Source: Fusobacterium_C necrophorum_A (GTDB lineage: Bacteria; Fusobacteriota; Fusobacteriia; Fusobacteriales; Fusobacteriaceae). Taken from it: 64,000 bases of DNA. Under the pieces are notes generated by a model. It searched no databases and was not told the origin of the DNA. It saw only the letters and a program-made list of their open reading frames with translations. A program made the position numbers and the translations under genes. The DNA lies in contig NZ_SBAP01000001.1 of NCBI RefSeq assembly GCF_004134945.1, positions 1 through 64,000 of the forward strand, written 5' to 3'. Below are positions 1-8,635 of this stretch, one piece after another. How positions within the stretch are numbered: the stretch's first letter is position 1; each line of letters starts with the position of its first letter.

Positions 1-73
1 GTATGCTTCTATTATAAGTTGTCTATAGAATCTCTATCATCTATAAATTCTTTGACATTTAAATTTCAATATT

Positions 74-332
74 CCTGAATTAAATGAATATTATGGAATC
101 TATCAAGATCTTCTCTATATTTTTCAATATAAGAAAAAAGATAATTTTCTTTCTTTTCTACGAAAACATAAACAATTTAAAAATCCATACATTGCTCGTA
201 CCTTAAAAACGTATAGAAAACTTTCTCAGTAAATCATAGATAGTTTAGAAAGTTCTTTTTCCAATGGAATGATAGAAGAATTTAGCCAAAAAATTAAAGC
301 AATCAAACGTATTTCCTATGGCTACAGAAAAC
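74..332 (+). pseudogene. ISL3-family transposase C-terminal remnant
   Basis: Reading the frame through codon 122-124 gives a peptide that aligns with the C-terminal third of the intact transposase at 470-1747. It has the same YGIYQDLLY-like block, a K-rich block, then SLESSFSNGMIEEF and KAIKRISYGYRK, which match SLETSYTNGALEGMNNF and KSVKRVAFGFRK. The frame is broken by TAA at 230-232, a further stop lies upstream at 53-55, and no start or N-terminal domain is present. The homology stops where the left inverted repeat of the intact element begins (333). It is therefore a dead, diverged relative of the neighbouring element and not part of it. The catalytic Glu region is retained but cannot be functional. 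Confidence 0.8.
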
Positions 333-469
333 GGTTGTATAATAAATGGTGTTGATGAGAAAATGATTCTTTTCTCTCAATGCCATTTTTTTTTGCAAAA
401 AAAATTGAGACTTTGAAATTTTCCTGTTAAAATTAAATCGCCAAACCTAATCCAAAAGGAGTGATTTCA

Positions 470-1747
470 ATGTCTCAATCTTATTTTATCAAATCTCTTT
501 TCGATATTCAAGATAAAAATATTACCTTTTTCCCTCTTGAAATCGAAAAAGAATACAAATATCATACTTTTTCAAAGGTAATTTCCGCTATCTTAACGAA
601 GGATACCTGCGCGTGCCCTCATTGTCACTCTCAAAAAACTGTAAAAAATGGCTTTAAAACATCAAAAGTTCGGTATCTTCCTTTTCAAAACTATCCCATC
701 ATCATTGCCTTGAAAAAACAGAGATTTCTTTGTAAAGAATGTCACCATTCTTTTACTCTAGAAACGCCGATTGTCAAAAAATATGCTTCGATTTCACAAA
801 TCTTAAAACTCTCTGTTTTAAACAGTTTACAAGAAAATATGTCTCTTTCTTTGATTGCAAAACAACATAGAATCTCGATTCCTACCGTACAACGAATTTT
901 AAAACAAGGCTATCTTTCCTATGAGATTTCTAAAAAATCCCTTCCAAAAGTGCTTTGTTTTGATGAGTTTAAATCGACGAAAGATAGTGATGGAGCCATG
1001 TCTTTTCTTTTTATGGATGGAAGTTCCCATAAAATATTGGATATTGTTGAAAATCGAAAATTACCTGCGCTCGAAGATTATTTTTCAAAATTCTCCTATC
1101 AAGCGAGGTCTCAAGTGAAATATATTGTCATGGATATGTATTCCCCTTATATTCAACTTGCAAAACGTTATTTTCCAAAAGCAAACATTGTATTAGATGC
1201 GTTTCATATTGTTCAACTTATCAATCGTGCTTTTAACCAAACAAGAATTCGAGAAATGAATCAAGAGAAAACGAAGAATCCAAAACTATATCGCATGCTA
1301 AAACGAGATTGGAAACTGTATCTACAAGATTTTTTAACCTTATCAGAAAGTAGAAAATACTGTCATTCCTTAAAACAACTCATTTCTCCCAGTGAAAAGG
1401 TAGATTATGTAATGTCTAAGAAGGAAAGCTTACAACAAGATTATTATTTTTATCAAGATATTTTATATGCTGTAAAAAGAAAAGATTTTCGACTGTTCGA
1501 ATCTTACTTAGAACGATGGAAGAAAAAGCTAAGCTCTAAGATGCAAACTGCTTGGAAAACACTTCGTAAATACAGAAAATATATTCGAAACAGTTTAGAA
1601 ACAAGCTATACCAATGGAGCTTTAGAGGGAATGAACAATTTTATTAAATCTGTCAAACGAGTTGCATTTGGATTCCGTAAATTCTCTCATTTTCGACAGA
1701 GAATTTTAATTATCCAAAGGATAGCGCAAATCAATCCCAATTTTTAA
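470..1747 (+). CDS. ISL3-family transposase
   Basis: A 425-residue DDE transposase that cuts and joins the ends of its insertion sequence. The N-terminus has an ISL3-type zinc finger with two CxxC pairs (CPHC, then CKEC about 35 residues later), followed by a helix-turn-helix (LSLIAKQHRISIPTVQRIL). The catalytic core has Asp in VLCFDEF, Asp in YIVMDMYSPY and Glu in NGALEGMNN near the C-terminus, all in the expected order. The start is taken at ATG 470, 8 bases after AAAAGGAG; an in-frame GTG at 461 overlaps that ribosome-binding site. The length is normal for the family and the frame is uninterrupted, so the element may still be active. Confidence 0.9.
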   Translation: MSQSYFIKSLFDIQDKNITFFPLEIEKEYKYHTFSKVISAILTKDTCACPHCHSQKTVKNGFKTSKVRYLPFQNYPIIIALKKQRFLCKECHHSFTLETPIVKKYASISQILKLSVLNSLQENMSLSLIAKQHRISIPTVQRILKQGYLSYEISKKSLPKVLCFDEFKSTKDSDGAMSFLFMDGSSHKILDIVENRKLPALEDYFSKFSYQARSQVKYIVMDMYSPYIQLAKRYFPKANIVLDAFHIVQLINRAFNQTRIREMNQEKTKNPKLYRMLKRDWKLYLQDFLTLSESRKYCHSLKQLISPSEKVDYVMSKKESLQQDYYFYQDILYAVKRKDFRLFESYLERWKKKLSSKMQTAWKTLRKYRKYIRNSLETSYTNGALEGMNNFIKSVKRVAFGFRKFSHFRQRILIIQRIAQINPNF

Positions 1748-1839
1748 ACAATTTTTTTAATTTCATAAACATATACTTAGGATCTTCGGCTTCTTTTTTG
1801 TGTTAGCCAAAATTTAAGATACGATTTTATTTTTTCAGA

Positions 1840-1937
1840 TAGAAAAAAGGATTTTAAAGATTTTGTTTCCAAAATCCCTAAAATCCTCTTGAAAATTTCA
1901 TATTTTATTCTTCATCAACACGATTTGACAAAGAACC
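1840..1937. repeat. 98-bp ISL3 right-end repeat, copy 1
   Basis: This is the right terminus of the insertion sequence. It contains a near-perfect hairpin (GGATTTTAAAGATTTTG pairing with CAAAATCCCTAAAATCC), then about 40 bases, then the right inverted repeat. On the minus strand the hairpin is followed by TTTTTTCT, so transcription entering the element from its right side should terminate here. Two further copies of exactly the same length lie at 49052-49149 and 56233-56330. Confidence 0.85.
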
Positions 1938-2006
1938 AAAGATTCTATGATCTTAAAGTCATGTGCTTTTGTATAAAGTTTCACATTTAACGATTAATGA
2001 TTTTCA

Positions 2007-2381
2007 CTATCCTCTAAAACCTATCTCTTTTGCAACTCTTTTTATCTGTTGAATAAAAGCATCATTTTGACGTTTATCTGACATATCTTTACTTGGAGTT
2101 GTTGCCCATCTGTATATTTGTTCGATGCTCCCATAGCCCCTTTTAAAGATTTTTGCATACTTTAAACAATTATATTTAGTTGGTGCATCTGTCAGTATGA
2201 TTTTTAGTTCTTCATCCTTCCAGCTTTTTCCTTTATTTGATGTATCACGTAAATGTTCATTTTCTTTTTCAAATTCAATAATGATATTAGATACAAAATT
2301 CATTTTTTCATCAAATCCCATATCATCAATATTTCCACCCAATAAATCAAACATTCTTTCCTTGTAATCATTCTTCTTCAT
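2007..2381 (-). CDS. Hypothetical protein with SANT/Myb-like stretch
   Basis: A 124-residue protein that I do not recognise. The first half is acidic and helical. The second half has a W-x2-DEEL-x13-N-x4-AKIFKRGYGSIEQIYRWA pattern that resembles a small SANT/Myb-like DNA-binding fold, so a DNA-binding role is possible but unproven. The start is chosen at ATG 2381, preceded by GGAGGAG 11 bases upstream; a longer reading from a TTG at 2426 lacks a properly spaced ribosome-binding site. It sits between the insertion sequence and the proposed left end of the guaA element, so it may be a leftover of an earlier insertion. Confidence 0.6.
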   Translation of the reverse strand: MKKNDYKERMFDLLGGNIDDMGFDEKMNFVSNIIIEFEKENEHLRDTSNKGKSWKDEELKIILTDAPTKYNCLKYAKIFKRGYGSIEQIYRWATTPSKDMSDKRQNDAFIQQIKRVAKEIGFRG

Positions 2382-2426
2382 ATAAATAAATTCTCCTCCA
2401 ATAAACAATTTATCTAAATTCAACAA

Positions 2427-2772
2427 CTCCCTTTTGAACCTACTTTTTCAGCTTTTTAGTATCAAAATAGTATCACTCAAGAATTTTTTTCTCCTGCAAA
2501 TCGGTGAAACACTGTATATTCAATGGTTTATTTTAAAAAACTATTTGATACTGTTATTCCCACTCTTCTTTTTATGCTGTTCACTATATCCAAAACCGTT
2601 CAAAATACAGGTTTTTAGTTTATCGCATACTGGGAAATTCATTTAATTTAAGCTTGTTTTTAGATTTTTTTACCCGTACCAGTCCCAGTTCCAGTTTTAT
2701 ACATCATATTGTTATAACTAAACTAATATTTACTAAATATATTTAAACTATAATGTGCAATATGCAAATTTT
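2427..2772. other. Non-coding stretch spanning left element boundary
   Basis: No convincing gene; a short plus-strand open frame here has low-complexity hydrophobic codons and no ribosome-binding site. It holds a 9-bp inverted repeat (AGTATCAAA at 2458-2466 with TTTGATACT at 2544-2552), the proposed left attachment core at 2558-2565, and a short TACCC...TCCCAGT string near 2671-2690. A similar string lies near 15880-15898 just inside the other end, and both could be integrase arm sites. Confidence 0.5.
2558..2565. other. Candidate left attachment core (att, distal end)
   Basis: TCCCACTC matches the 8 bases at the 3' end of guaA (15956-15963) in the same orientation, as expected for two attachment cores flanking an integrated element. 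I saw no other copy of this 8-mer in the first 16 kb. For an AT-rich sequence a five-C 8-mer is unlikely to recur by chance over 13 kb, but one match this short is not proof. GAGTGGGA is, from memory, the core described for islands integrating at guaA. Confidence 0.55.
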
Positions 2773-4701
2773 TTAAACAAATTTAGAATTTATCACTTTA
2801 AATAGTTTTTCAAAATTTTCTAATGTTTTCTCTGATAATGAGATGTCACTAATATTTTTTGCTAAAAAGTTTGCTGGTCTATAATGATTAAAATCTTTCC
2901 CTCCATTTTTATCTTTTAGTTGACTTAAAATAGAATTATCTGGATTAAAATCATTTTTTTCATAATTTGTGTTAAACTCATGGTTGTATAGATAAATATA
3001 ATCAGATATATTGAATAAATCTTCCACATCTGCATAATCCTTTTTTAAAATATCATGATAAAATAATATTTTATTTTCTTTTATTATATTCTTTACAATC
3101 ATATTTTCTAAGCGCTTTTTTGCAGATTGTTCAGTAAATGTATCTAATAAACATACCATTTTTAGCTTATTACCTCTCATTAAAGATATAAATGTTGCAA
3201 CCTTATCAGCTCCGCCCACTGGTACTATCATTATATCTTGACTCAAACCTTCTTTTCCTTTTGCTTCTAAAACAGCTGAAATAATAGAAATATAAGTTAA
3301 GTCCGCAATACCTTCAACAAGTAAATTTTTATTTGAAACAAATAAATTTTGAGCTAAATCATAACCTAAAGCTGCTTGTAATGGAAAAAGTGTATTGGGA
3401 TCTTTTTCTTGTACAGAATCAGATATTAATGTTCCATCTTTTTTCTCAAATACTGTCCTTACTTTATTAAGTTTGTCAGTTTCAATCATAAATGGTGAAT
3501 GAGTAGTATAAATAATCTGGTAATTATTTGATAAATCAGCTAAGAATTTCAATAAATCATTTTGAGCCTTAGCATGCAAATTCAAACCGGGCTCATCAAG
3601 CAACAAAATATATGTTGCATTTCTATCTTCTTGAATTTTCATAAACCATACTAGGAAAGAAAAAAACCAATTAAATCCTTTGCTTCTGTTCTCTAATGGC
3701 AACGATACGCCTGTTCTCTGATTTTCTACTCTTATATCTAATATCCTCTCAACAATTCTGTTATTATTATAACTATCAGTTTCTTCTTTCTTGTTAATTC
3801 TAAACTTTATTTTAAGATTATTATTAGTTGTCCAATACTTAAATAATTCTTCAGAAATAATTGCTTCCGTTGCCTCTAATTCAGCAATAAATTCTTCAAA
3901 ATCATCCGATTTAGTTAACGTATCTATATCTATATCGGCTAATTCCAATAACGCTTTAGCTGTTTTTTTAGATGATTCTTTAGGGTTTGCCTCTAATTTT
4001 GTTAAGGAAACTCTTGATGGCAGAGAATAATAATCATCATAATACATAAATTTAGGCAAATTAGGCATTAAGTACTTGTGGACAATATATTCATTTATCG
4101 GTGAATTTTCCCACGAATTGCTATCTCGAAAATAAATTTTTAGGGAATCTAATTTAGCTATATCTTCCTCACTATAACTCTTTTCATCAACATTTTCTTT
4201 AACTGCTTCTAATATTTCTTTAAAATCAAATTTTGTTGAAATTTTTTGAAGTTTATCTAACAAACATTTATCTTTAAATTCTAATGAAATAGTCTTAGTT
4301 TTCATAAACTCCGCTGTTTTTATCCAAGAAACTGACCATGTTCTGTCATTATCATATTTATATTTTATAGAAAAAGTATCTATTAATGGTTTTACTCCAA
4401 GATCTTTATGTACTTCTTCTATTACTTCAGTTCCCACCTTATAATGTAATACAACTGCGGTTGGAATTTCGCCACTTTTATCAGCTGCTTTTTTCTGTTT
4501 TCTCGGAAAATCATGAGTCATATTGAATGAAAAATTATCATCTTTTTCAAAATAATTAGTTTTTGCTAAAGACTCTAAAATAGATGTTTTACCCGATTCA
4601 TTCATTCCTACTAAAACAGTGACATCATCTTCTATATCAAAAGACTGTTCTTTTTCAACACATTTATATCTTACAATATCTGCTTTTATTAATTTTATCA
4701 T
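2773..4701 (-). CDS. OLD-family ATP-dependent nuclease (AAA + TOPRIM)
   Basis: A 642-residue overcoming-lysogenization-defect type protein, expected to cut DNA or nick it under control of an ABC-type ATPase domain. The N-terminal ATPase has Walker A GMNESGKTS near residue 33, and a Walker B/signature region LLLDEPGLNLHA followed by a switch His in YTTHSPFMIET. A C-terminal TOPRIM domain follows, with Glu in NLLVEGIAD and a later CLLDTF acidic motif. It reads as a single-gene (class 1-like) OLD; no UvrD-like GajB partner lies next to it. It lies downstream of res with a 113-base gap and good GGAAGGAG before the ATG. An anti-phage role is an inference from family and setting. Confidence 0.85.
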   Translation of the reverse strand: MIKLIKADIVRYKCVEKEQSFDIEDDVTVLVGMNESGKTSILESLAKTNYFEKDDNFSFNMTHDFPRKQKKAADKSGEIPTAVVLHYKVGTEVIEEVHKDLGVKPLIDTFSIKYKYDNDRTWSVSWIKTAEFMKTKTISLEFKDKCLLDKLQKISTKFDFKEILEAVKENVDEKSYSEEDIAKLDSLKIYFRDSNSWENSPINEYIVHKYLMPNLPKFMYYDDYYSLPSRVSLTKLEANPKESSKKTAKALLELADIDIDTLTKSDDFEEFIAELEATEAIISEELFKYWTTNNNLKIKFRINKKEETDSYNNNRIVERILDIRVENQRTGVSLPLENRSKGFNWFFSFLVWFMKIQEDRNATYILLLDEPGLNLHAKAQNDLLKFLADLSNNYQIIYTTHSPFMIETDKLNKVRTVFEKKDGTLISDSVQEKDPNTLFPLQAALGYDLAQNLFVSNKNLLVEGIADLTYISIISAVLEAKGKEGLSQDIMIVPVGGADKVATFISLMRGNKLKMVCLLDTFTEQSAKKRLENMIVKNIIKENKILFYHDILKKDYADVEDLFNISDYIYLYNHEFNTNYEKNDFNPDNSILSQLKDKNGGKDFNHYRPANFLAKNISDISLSEKTLENFEKLFKVINSKFV

Positions 4702-4814
4702 TCTATTCTCCTTCCTAAAAATACAATAAAGTTTTGGTTAATTGAAAGTTTATAAATCTATACTGTATTAGTGTATATTTCTATAATACTCTCCATAGTT
4801 AATTTGCACCTCCT

Positions 4815-7070
4815 CTAAAACACCTCTTCAAGCAATATCCAACTACCATCATTCATATCATCCACATATTCCGTGTTATTAATATATAACTCATCATTTT
4901 TATCTCTAACAAAGCCAAATTGATAATTATGCTTATGCGCAAATTGTTTAAATGCTTCAAATTTATTCTCTATCTGAACATCAATGTTTTTACTTTGCCC
5001 TTGTTTTTCTCCACCCTTTGTTTCAATTAGCCAGATTGTTTCATCCTTAAGTTGCACAATATAATCCGGATAGAATAGTCTTTGTTTATCAAAATTCGTT
5101 CCATAAACGATTGATAAATATTGCTGTCCACTGTCCCCATTTTTATAAACATATTTCACATTTTCATTCTTCTCACAATACTTCTCAAACAATCTTTCTG
5201 ATGTAGAACGAAAATCATCCGTAATCATAGAAGTGTTATAACCTTTATACACATTGCTTTCCAGCTCTTTTACATATCTTTCAAAAGGAACATACCTGTA
5301 ATGCTCTTCAAGAGGAATTTTAAACTCTTCAGTCTTATTCTCAAGGAACATGAGCTGATCCTGTCTTTGTCCTGAAAATTCAATAAAATCCCTTTTCAAA
5401 AGATCTGCATTATTGATAATAAAGGCATAATACTCTCTCAAAGTCAAATTTAAAAGTTTATACCTGTTATTTCCAAAACCTTTTAAAAACAATGTTTTCA
5501 AGATCTGATTGGTTTTGTTATATGCAAGCCCCACATGTTTCTTTATAGCATCAACATTGTGCTGAAGTTCAATACCATGAGTATGGGTGTTAACTTCAAT
5601 TGACATTGCATTATAATTAGCTGCTTCTTCTCTCACTTCCATCAAAGTGGCATATTTCCCGGTTAAATATCGTCTTGAAAGTGCTGTTCCAAAAATAAAA
5701 CTGTTAGTCTCCATTAGTTTTACATTATCAGCCTTTGTATTGGAAAGATGATATTTCTCCTTAAAAAACTCATAAACTCTGTTTCTAATAGCCTGCTCAT
5801 CAATATAACTGCCGTCAAGATTCCTTGTCTCTTTAACAAGTTTTATCTTCTTAGGATCTTCTTTTAGAAATACTCTCTGCGTTTCAAAACCGTTACCGGT
5901 TTTTATTACTTCCAGTTTATATTTTTCGTCAAAAGTATAGAGATAAGAACAGTCTAAAATTTCTTTATCGTAATGTTTTGCTTTTGGCATACGTCTTAAA
6001 CGACCAAGAGTCTGGATTTCAAAGGTTTCACTCATATTCTCACGAAGTTTAACAAGAATCTTTGCACGTGGACAGTCCCAACCTGTTGCAAGAGCTTGTT
6101 TGAACAACAAAAACACAGGCGTAGCATTATGTTTAGTAATACTATCCTCATCTGTTGTTCCGATATTTATTTTCCCTAATTTCTTGGATTTTCTATCTTT
6201 ATCTTCTTTGTTTTCTGCCGAAAACCAGCTCGCAAGAAGTTTATTTTCATAAGAATAGCCCATTAAATTTAGCTTTTCTTCCACATGTTCTATGAGATCA
6301 TCATTCAAATTAGGGAATTGAACTAACACAAGTGGTCTTATATCTTCTTTTTCATCAATATAAGCTTGAGCAATTTTCTTTCTGACTTCATCAGCCTTCT
6401 CTAACAAAATATCCGTTTCATGTAATGTATTTTCAATGTGAGCGGTATCGAGTCCATCATTGATATACATAAATCTTGTAATAAGACCTTCGTTTATTAC
6501 ATCAATCTCGGGGATTTCATAAAATTCCCCTACCACTCTTTTATTCGGTGTTGCTGATACTCTAATTTCATATTTAGCATTGATACTTGAAATAATATCG
6601 TCTGCCTTTGAAGTGTTATTCTGATGTTCTTCATCAATAATTACAATAAAATTTAAGTTTCGATTATGTGCTTCACTAATTCGTTCAAACAGATTTTTCC
6701 TTTCGCTATCTCTTATAGCGGTATTATCTTTTTTGGTAATCGTTTCCCAGTTGATGAAATAAGTAGTTGTACTTTCAAATCCCGTATTCAAAATATCAAA
6801 TACATTGCCGGCCTTTAGAGTCGGAGCAAAGCGTTCCATCTTTTCTTTCGATTGCTCTTCAAGTTCTCCCTTCCCCGGACAAAACCAACAAACTACACTA
6901 TCTCTATGGAAATCAAGGTATTTTTCAATATATGCCACCAAAATAATCGTCTTGCCGGAGCCTGTCGGACTCTGCATAACAATCTTAGGTTTGGAATTGC
7001 TGTCAGTTGTTTTGGTAAATAAGAAGTCAACGGCATCTTCTTGAAAATTTTTAAGTTTAATATCTATCAT
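4815..7070 (-). CDS. res: Type III restriction enzyme, Res subunit
   Basis: A 751-residue helicase-nuclease that, with Mod, translocates on DNA and cleaves when two unmethylated sites face each other. Superfamily 2 helicase motifs are clear: SPTGSGKT (34-41), DEEH (146-149), SATPNKR (172 on), then a motif VI-like TLGRLRRMP. The C-terminal PD-(D/E)xK endonuclease is visible as YPDYIVQLKD...LIETKGG near residue 690. The protein is shorter than EcoP1-type Res (about 970). Its ATG overlaps the mod stop by four bases (ATGA), indicating translational coupling. The reading frame is intact, so the system is probably functional. Confidence 0.93.
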   Translation of the reverse strand: MIDIKLKNFQEDAVDFLFTKTTDSNSKPKIVMQSPTGSGKTIILVAYIEKYLDFHRDSVVCWFCPGKGELEEQSKEKMERFAPTLKAGNVFDILNTGFESTTTYFINWETITKKDNTAIRDSERKNLFERISEAHNRNLNFIVIIDEEHQNNTSKADDIISSINAKYEIRVSATPNKRVVGEFYEIPEIDVINEGLITRFMYINDGLDTAHIENTLHETDILLEKADEVRKKIAQAYIDEKEDIRPLVLVQFPNLNDDLIEHVEEKLNLMGYSYENKLLASWFSAENKEDKDRKSKKLGKINIGTTDEDSITKHNATPVFLLFKQALATGWDCPRAKILVKLRENMSETFEIQTLGRLRRMPKAKHYDKEILDCSYLYTFDEKYKLEVIKTGNGFETQRVFLKEDPKKIKLVKETRNLDGSYIDEQAIRNRVYEFFKEKYHLSNTKADNVKLMETNSFIFGTALSRRYLTGKYATLMEVREEAANYNAMSIEVNTHTHGIELQHNVDAIKKHVGLAYNKTNQILKTLFLKGFGNNRYKLLNLTLREYYAFIINNADLLKRDFIEFSGQRQDQLMFLENKTEEFKIPLEEHYRYVPFERYVKELESNVYKGYNTSMITDDFRSTSERLFEKYCEKNENVKYVYKNGDSGQQYLSIVYGTNFDKQRLFYPDYIVQLKDETIWLIETKGGEKQGQSKNIDVQIENKFEAFKQFAHKHNYQFGFVRDKNDELYINNTEYVDDMNDGSWILLEEVF

Positions 7071-8629
7071 AGCTCGCCAACCTCCTTTAGTTCTTCTCTG
7101 AAATAGTATTCCGGAATTTCAATAACGCTAACACTCTTTTCTTCAAGTATTCGTTGATTACTCCGTGATAGGAATATGCCCGAACGCACAAATAATTTTC
7201 CATAATTTTCAATTTTGGATATACCCACATCTAATTCATCTTCATCATTAAGGACGATATATTTTTTACCATCAAGCTCGATAGCATATTCCAGCTCAAT
7301 CAGCTCTCTAATATGCTCCATCATCTTCTCTGAGATACTTTCCTCATCATCAGAGAATTTTGGTATAAAGTCAGTCTTATAATATTTCAGATTATGCGAT
7401 AGTTCTCCTTGAATATTCTTAAGTCTCTGATAAGTAACTTTCTCGCAAATATTGTTTTCATTATTCGTGCATAGTATATATCTTCGGTTTCCACCATCTT
7501 CTTTGTTAAGTTGCATAACAGCATGACCTGTAGTGCCAGACCCTGCAAAGAAGTCGAGAACAGTTGCTTCTTTTCTATCTGAAAAAAAAGTAGCACCACT
7601 AACTAGTTCTTTTATTAAAGAAGATGGTTTTGGATAATCAAATTCAATGTTTAATTCTTTTAATTCATTTACTCCGTTTTTATTGAGGTGTTTTAATATT
7701 GAATAAAACTTGGAGCTATCTTGGTCTAATCTTCTTAACTTTCCAATAATATTCATTCCATTAGATTTAGGAATCAGTACATACTCTCCATTTTTTAATC
7801 CTTCATCAATTTCTTTTTTTACTTTTTCTCCTTTATACTGTAAAACCTCTTCATAATGGCAATTTCCATATTTACCAAATTCTTTTCGCAACCAATCCTC
7901 TTGTATCCAATACTTGATTTTATCCTTCTCTACAATTTTTCCTCTAATATCTTTTTCTTTAGCTAATGGTGAAAAAGAAAAAATATCTTTCGCATAAACA
8001 AGACAATAATCATGTCCTTTTATAACTTGTTTAGCCATTCCGCCGCCTTCTGCTCTAATAACACAAAAATTTGCAACATTGTTATTCTCACCAAAAATCT
8101 CATCACATAACATTTTTAATTGTGAAAATTCATTATCATCAATGCTCAAAAATATTACGCCTTTAGCATCTAATAACTCTCTTGCAATTACTAACCTAGA
8201 ACACATAAACGAAAGCCATTTCGAATGCCTATAACTATCTGAATTTGCTATTAAATCGTCATTATATACAAATTCTTTCCCCGTATTATACGGCGGATCT
8301 ATATAAATAACATCAATCTTACCTTTATGTGTTTTCTCCAAAAGTTTTAATGAATGAAGATTATCCCCCTCAAGCAAAAAGTTATATGCTTCATTTTCAT
8401 TTGCTGTAATTTTTCTCGTCTCATCTTCTATAAAGATCGGGATATTATGTTCCAGCATTTCATCGACTTTTTCTGAATGTTCTTCCCATACAAGCCCATA
8501 TTTCTTTTCATTAAGGGCATTTTCAATCTCCGTTATAGCACGGATATTTTCATCATCGGTATTGATTTCTTTTAATTTTTCAAGATATTCAAGCATTTTG
8601 TCTCGCTTGATTTTAGATAAATTCGCCAT
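7067..8629 (-). CDS. mod: Type III DNA methyltransferase, Mod subunit
   Basis: About 520 residues; expected to methylate adenine and to supply sequence recognition to the Res-Mod complex. The catalytic motif IV DPPYNTGKEF lies near residue 112 and the SAM-binding motif I FFAGSGTTGHA near 368, which is the beta-class order. The region between them carries the likely target recognition domain and is the least conserved-looking part. I prefer ATG 8629 with GAGG eight bases upstream; a GTG at 8632 is the alternative. It starts a few bases after the ORF6N gene ends and overlaps res by four bases. No simple-sequence tract that would suggest phase variation is seen. Confidence 0.93.
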   Translation of the reverse strand: MANLSKIKRDKMLEYLEKLKEINTDDENIRAITEIENALNEKKYGLVWEEHSEKVDEMLEHNIPIFIEDETRKITANENEAYNFLLEGDNLHSLKLLEKTHKGKIDVIYIDPPYNTGKEFVYNDDLIANSDSYRHSKWLSFMCSRLVIARELLDAKGVIFLSIDDNEFSQLKMLCDEIFGENNNVANFCVIRAEGGGMAKQVIKGHDYCLVYAKDIFSFSPLAKEKDIRGKIVEKDKIKYWIQEDWLRKEFGKYGNCHYEEVLQYKGEKVKKEIDEGLKNGEYVLIPKSNGMNIIGKLRRLDQDSSKFYSILKHLNKNGVNELKELNIEFDYPKPSSLIKELVSGATFFSDRKEATVLDFFAGSGTTGHAVMQLNKEDGGNRRYILCTNNENNICEKVTYQRLKNIQGELSHNLKYYKTDFIPKFSDDEESISEKMMEHIRELIELEYAIELDGKKYIVLNDEDELDVGISKIENYGKLFVRSGIFLSRSNQRILEEKSVSVIEIPEYYFREELKEVGEL

Positions 8630-8635
8630 CACTCT

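Larger units (their letters stand above)
333..1937 (+). mobile_element. ISL3-family insertion sequence
   Basis: A single transposase gene is flanked by imperfect terminal inverted repeats. The left end starts GGTTGTATAATAAATGGTG (333 on). The right end, read on the opposite strand from 1937, starts GGTTCTTTGTCAAATCGTG. Both continue into TTGATGA. The outer 11 bases of the left end are diverged and no 8-bp target duplication is visible (CAGAAAAC on the left, AAAGATTC on the right), so the copy may be old or rearranged. The last 98 bp (1840-1937) contain a long hairpin and recur twice elsewhere in the window. The ISL3 assignment rests on the transposase and the style of the ends; the exact boundaries are inferred. 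Confidence 0.75.

Noticed and set aside
2434..2646. 70-residue plus-strand open frame
   Set aside because: Hydrophobic low-complexity composition from AT-rich sequence, no ribosome-binding site, and it spans the proposed attachment site.
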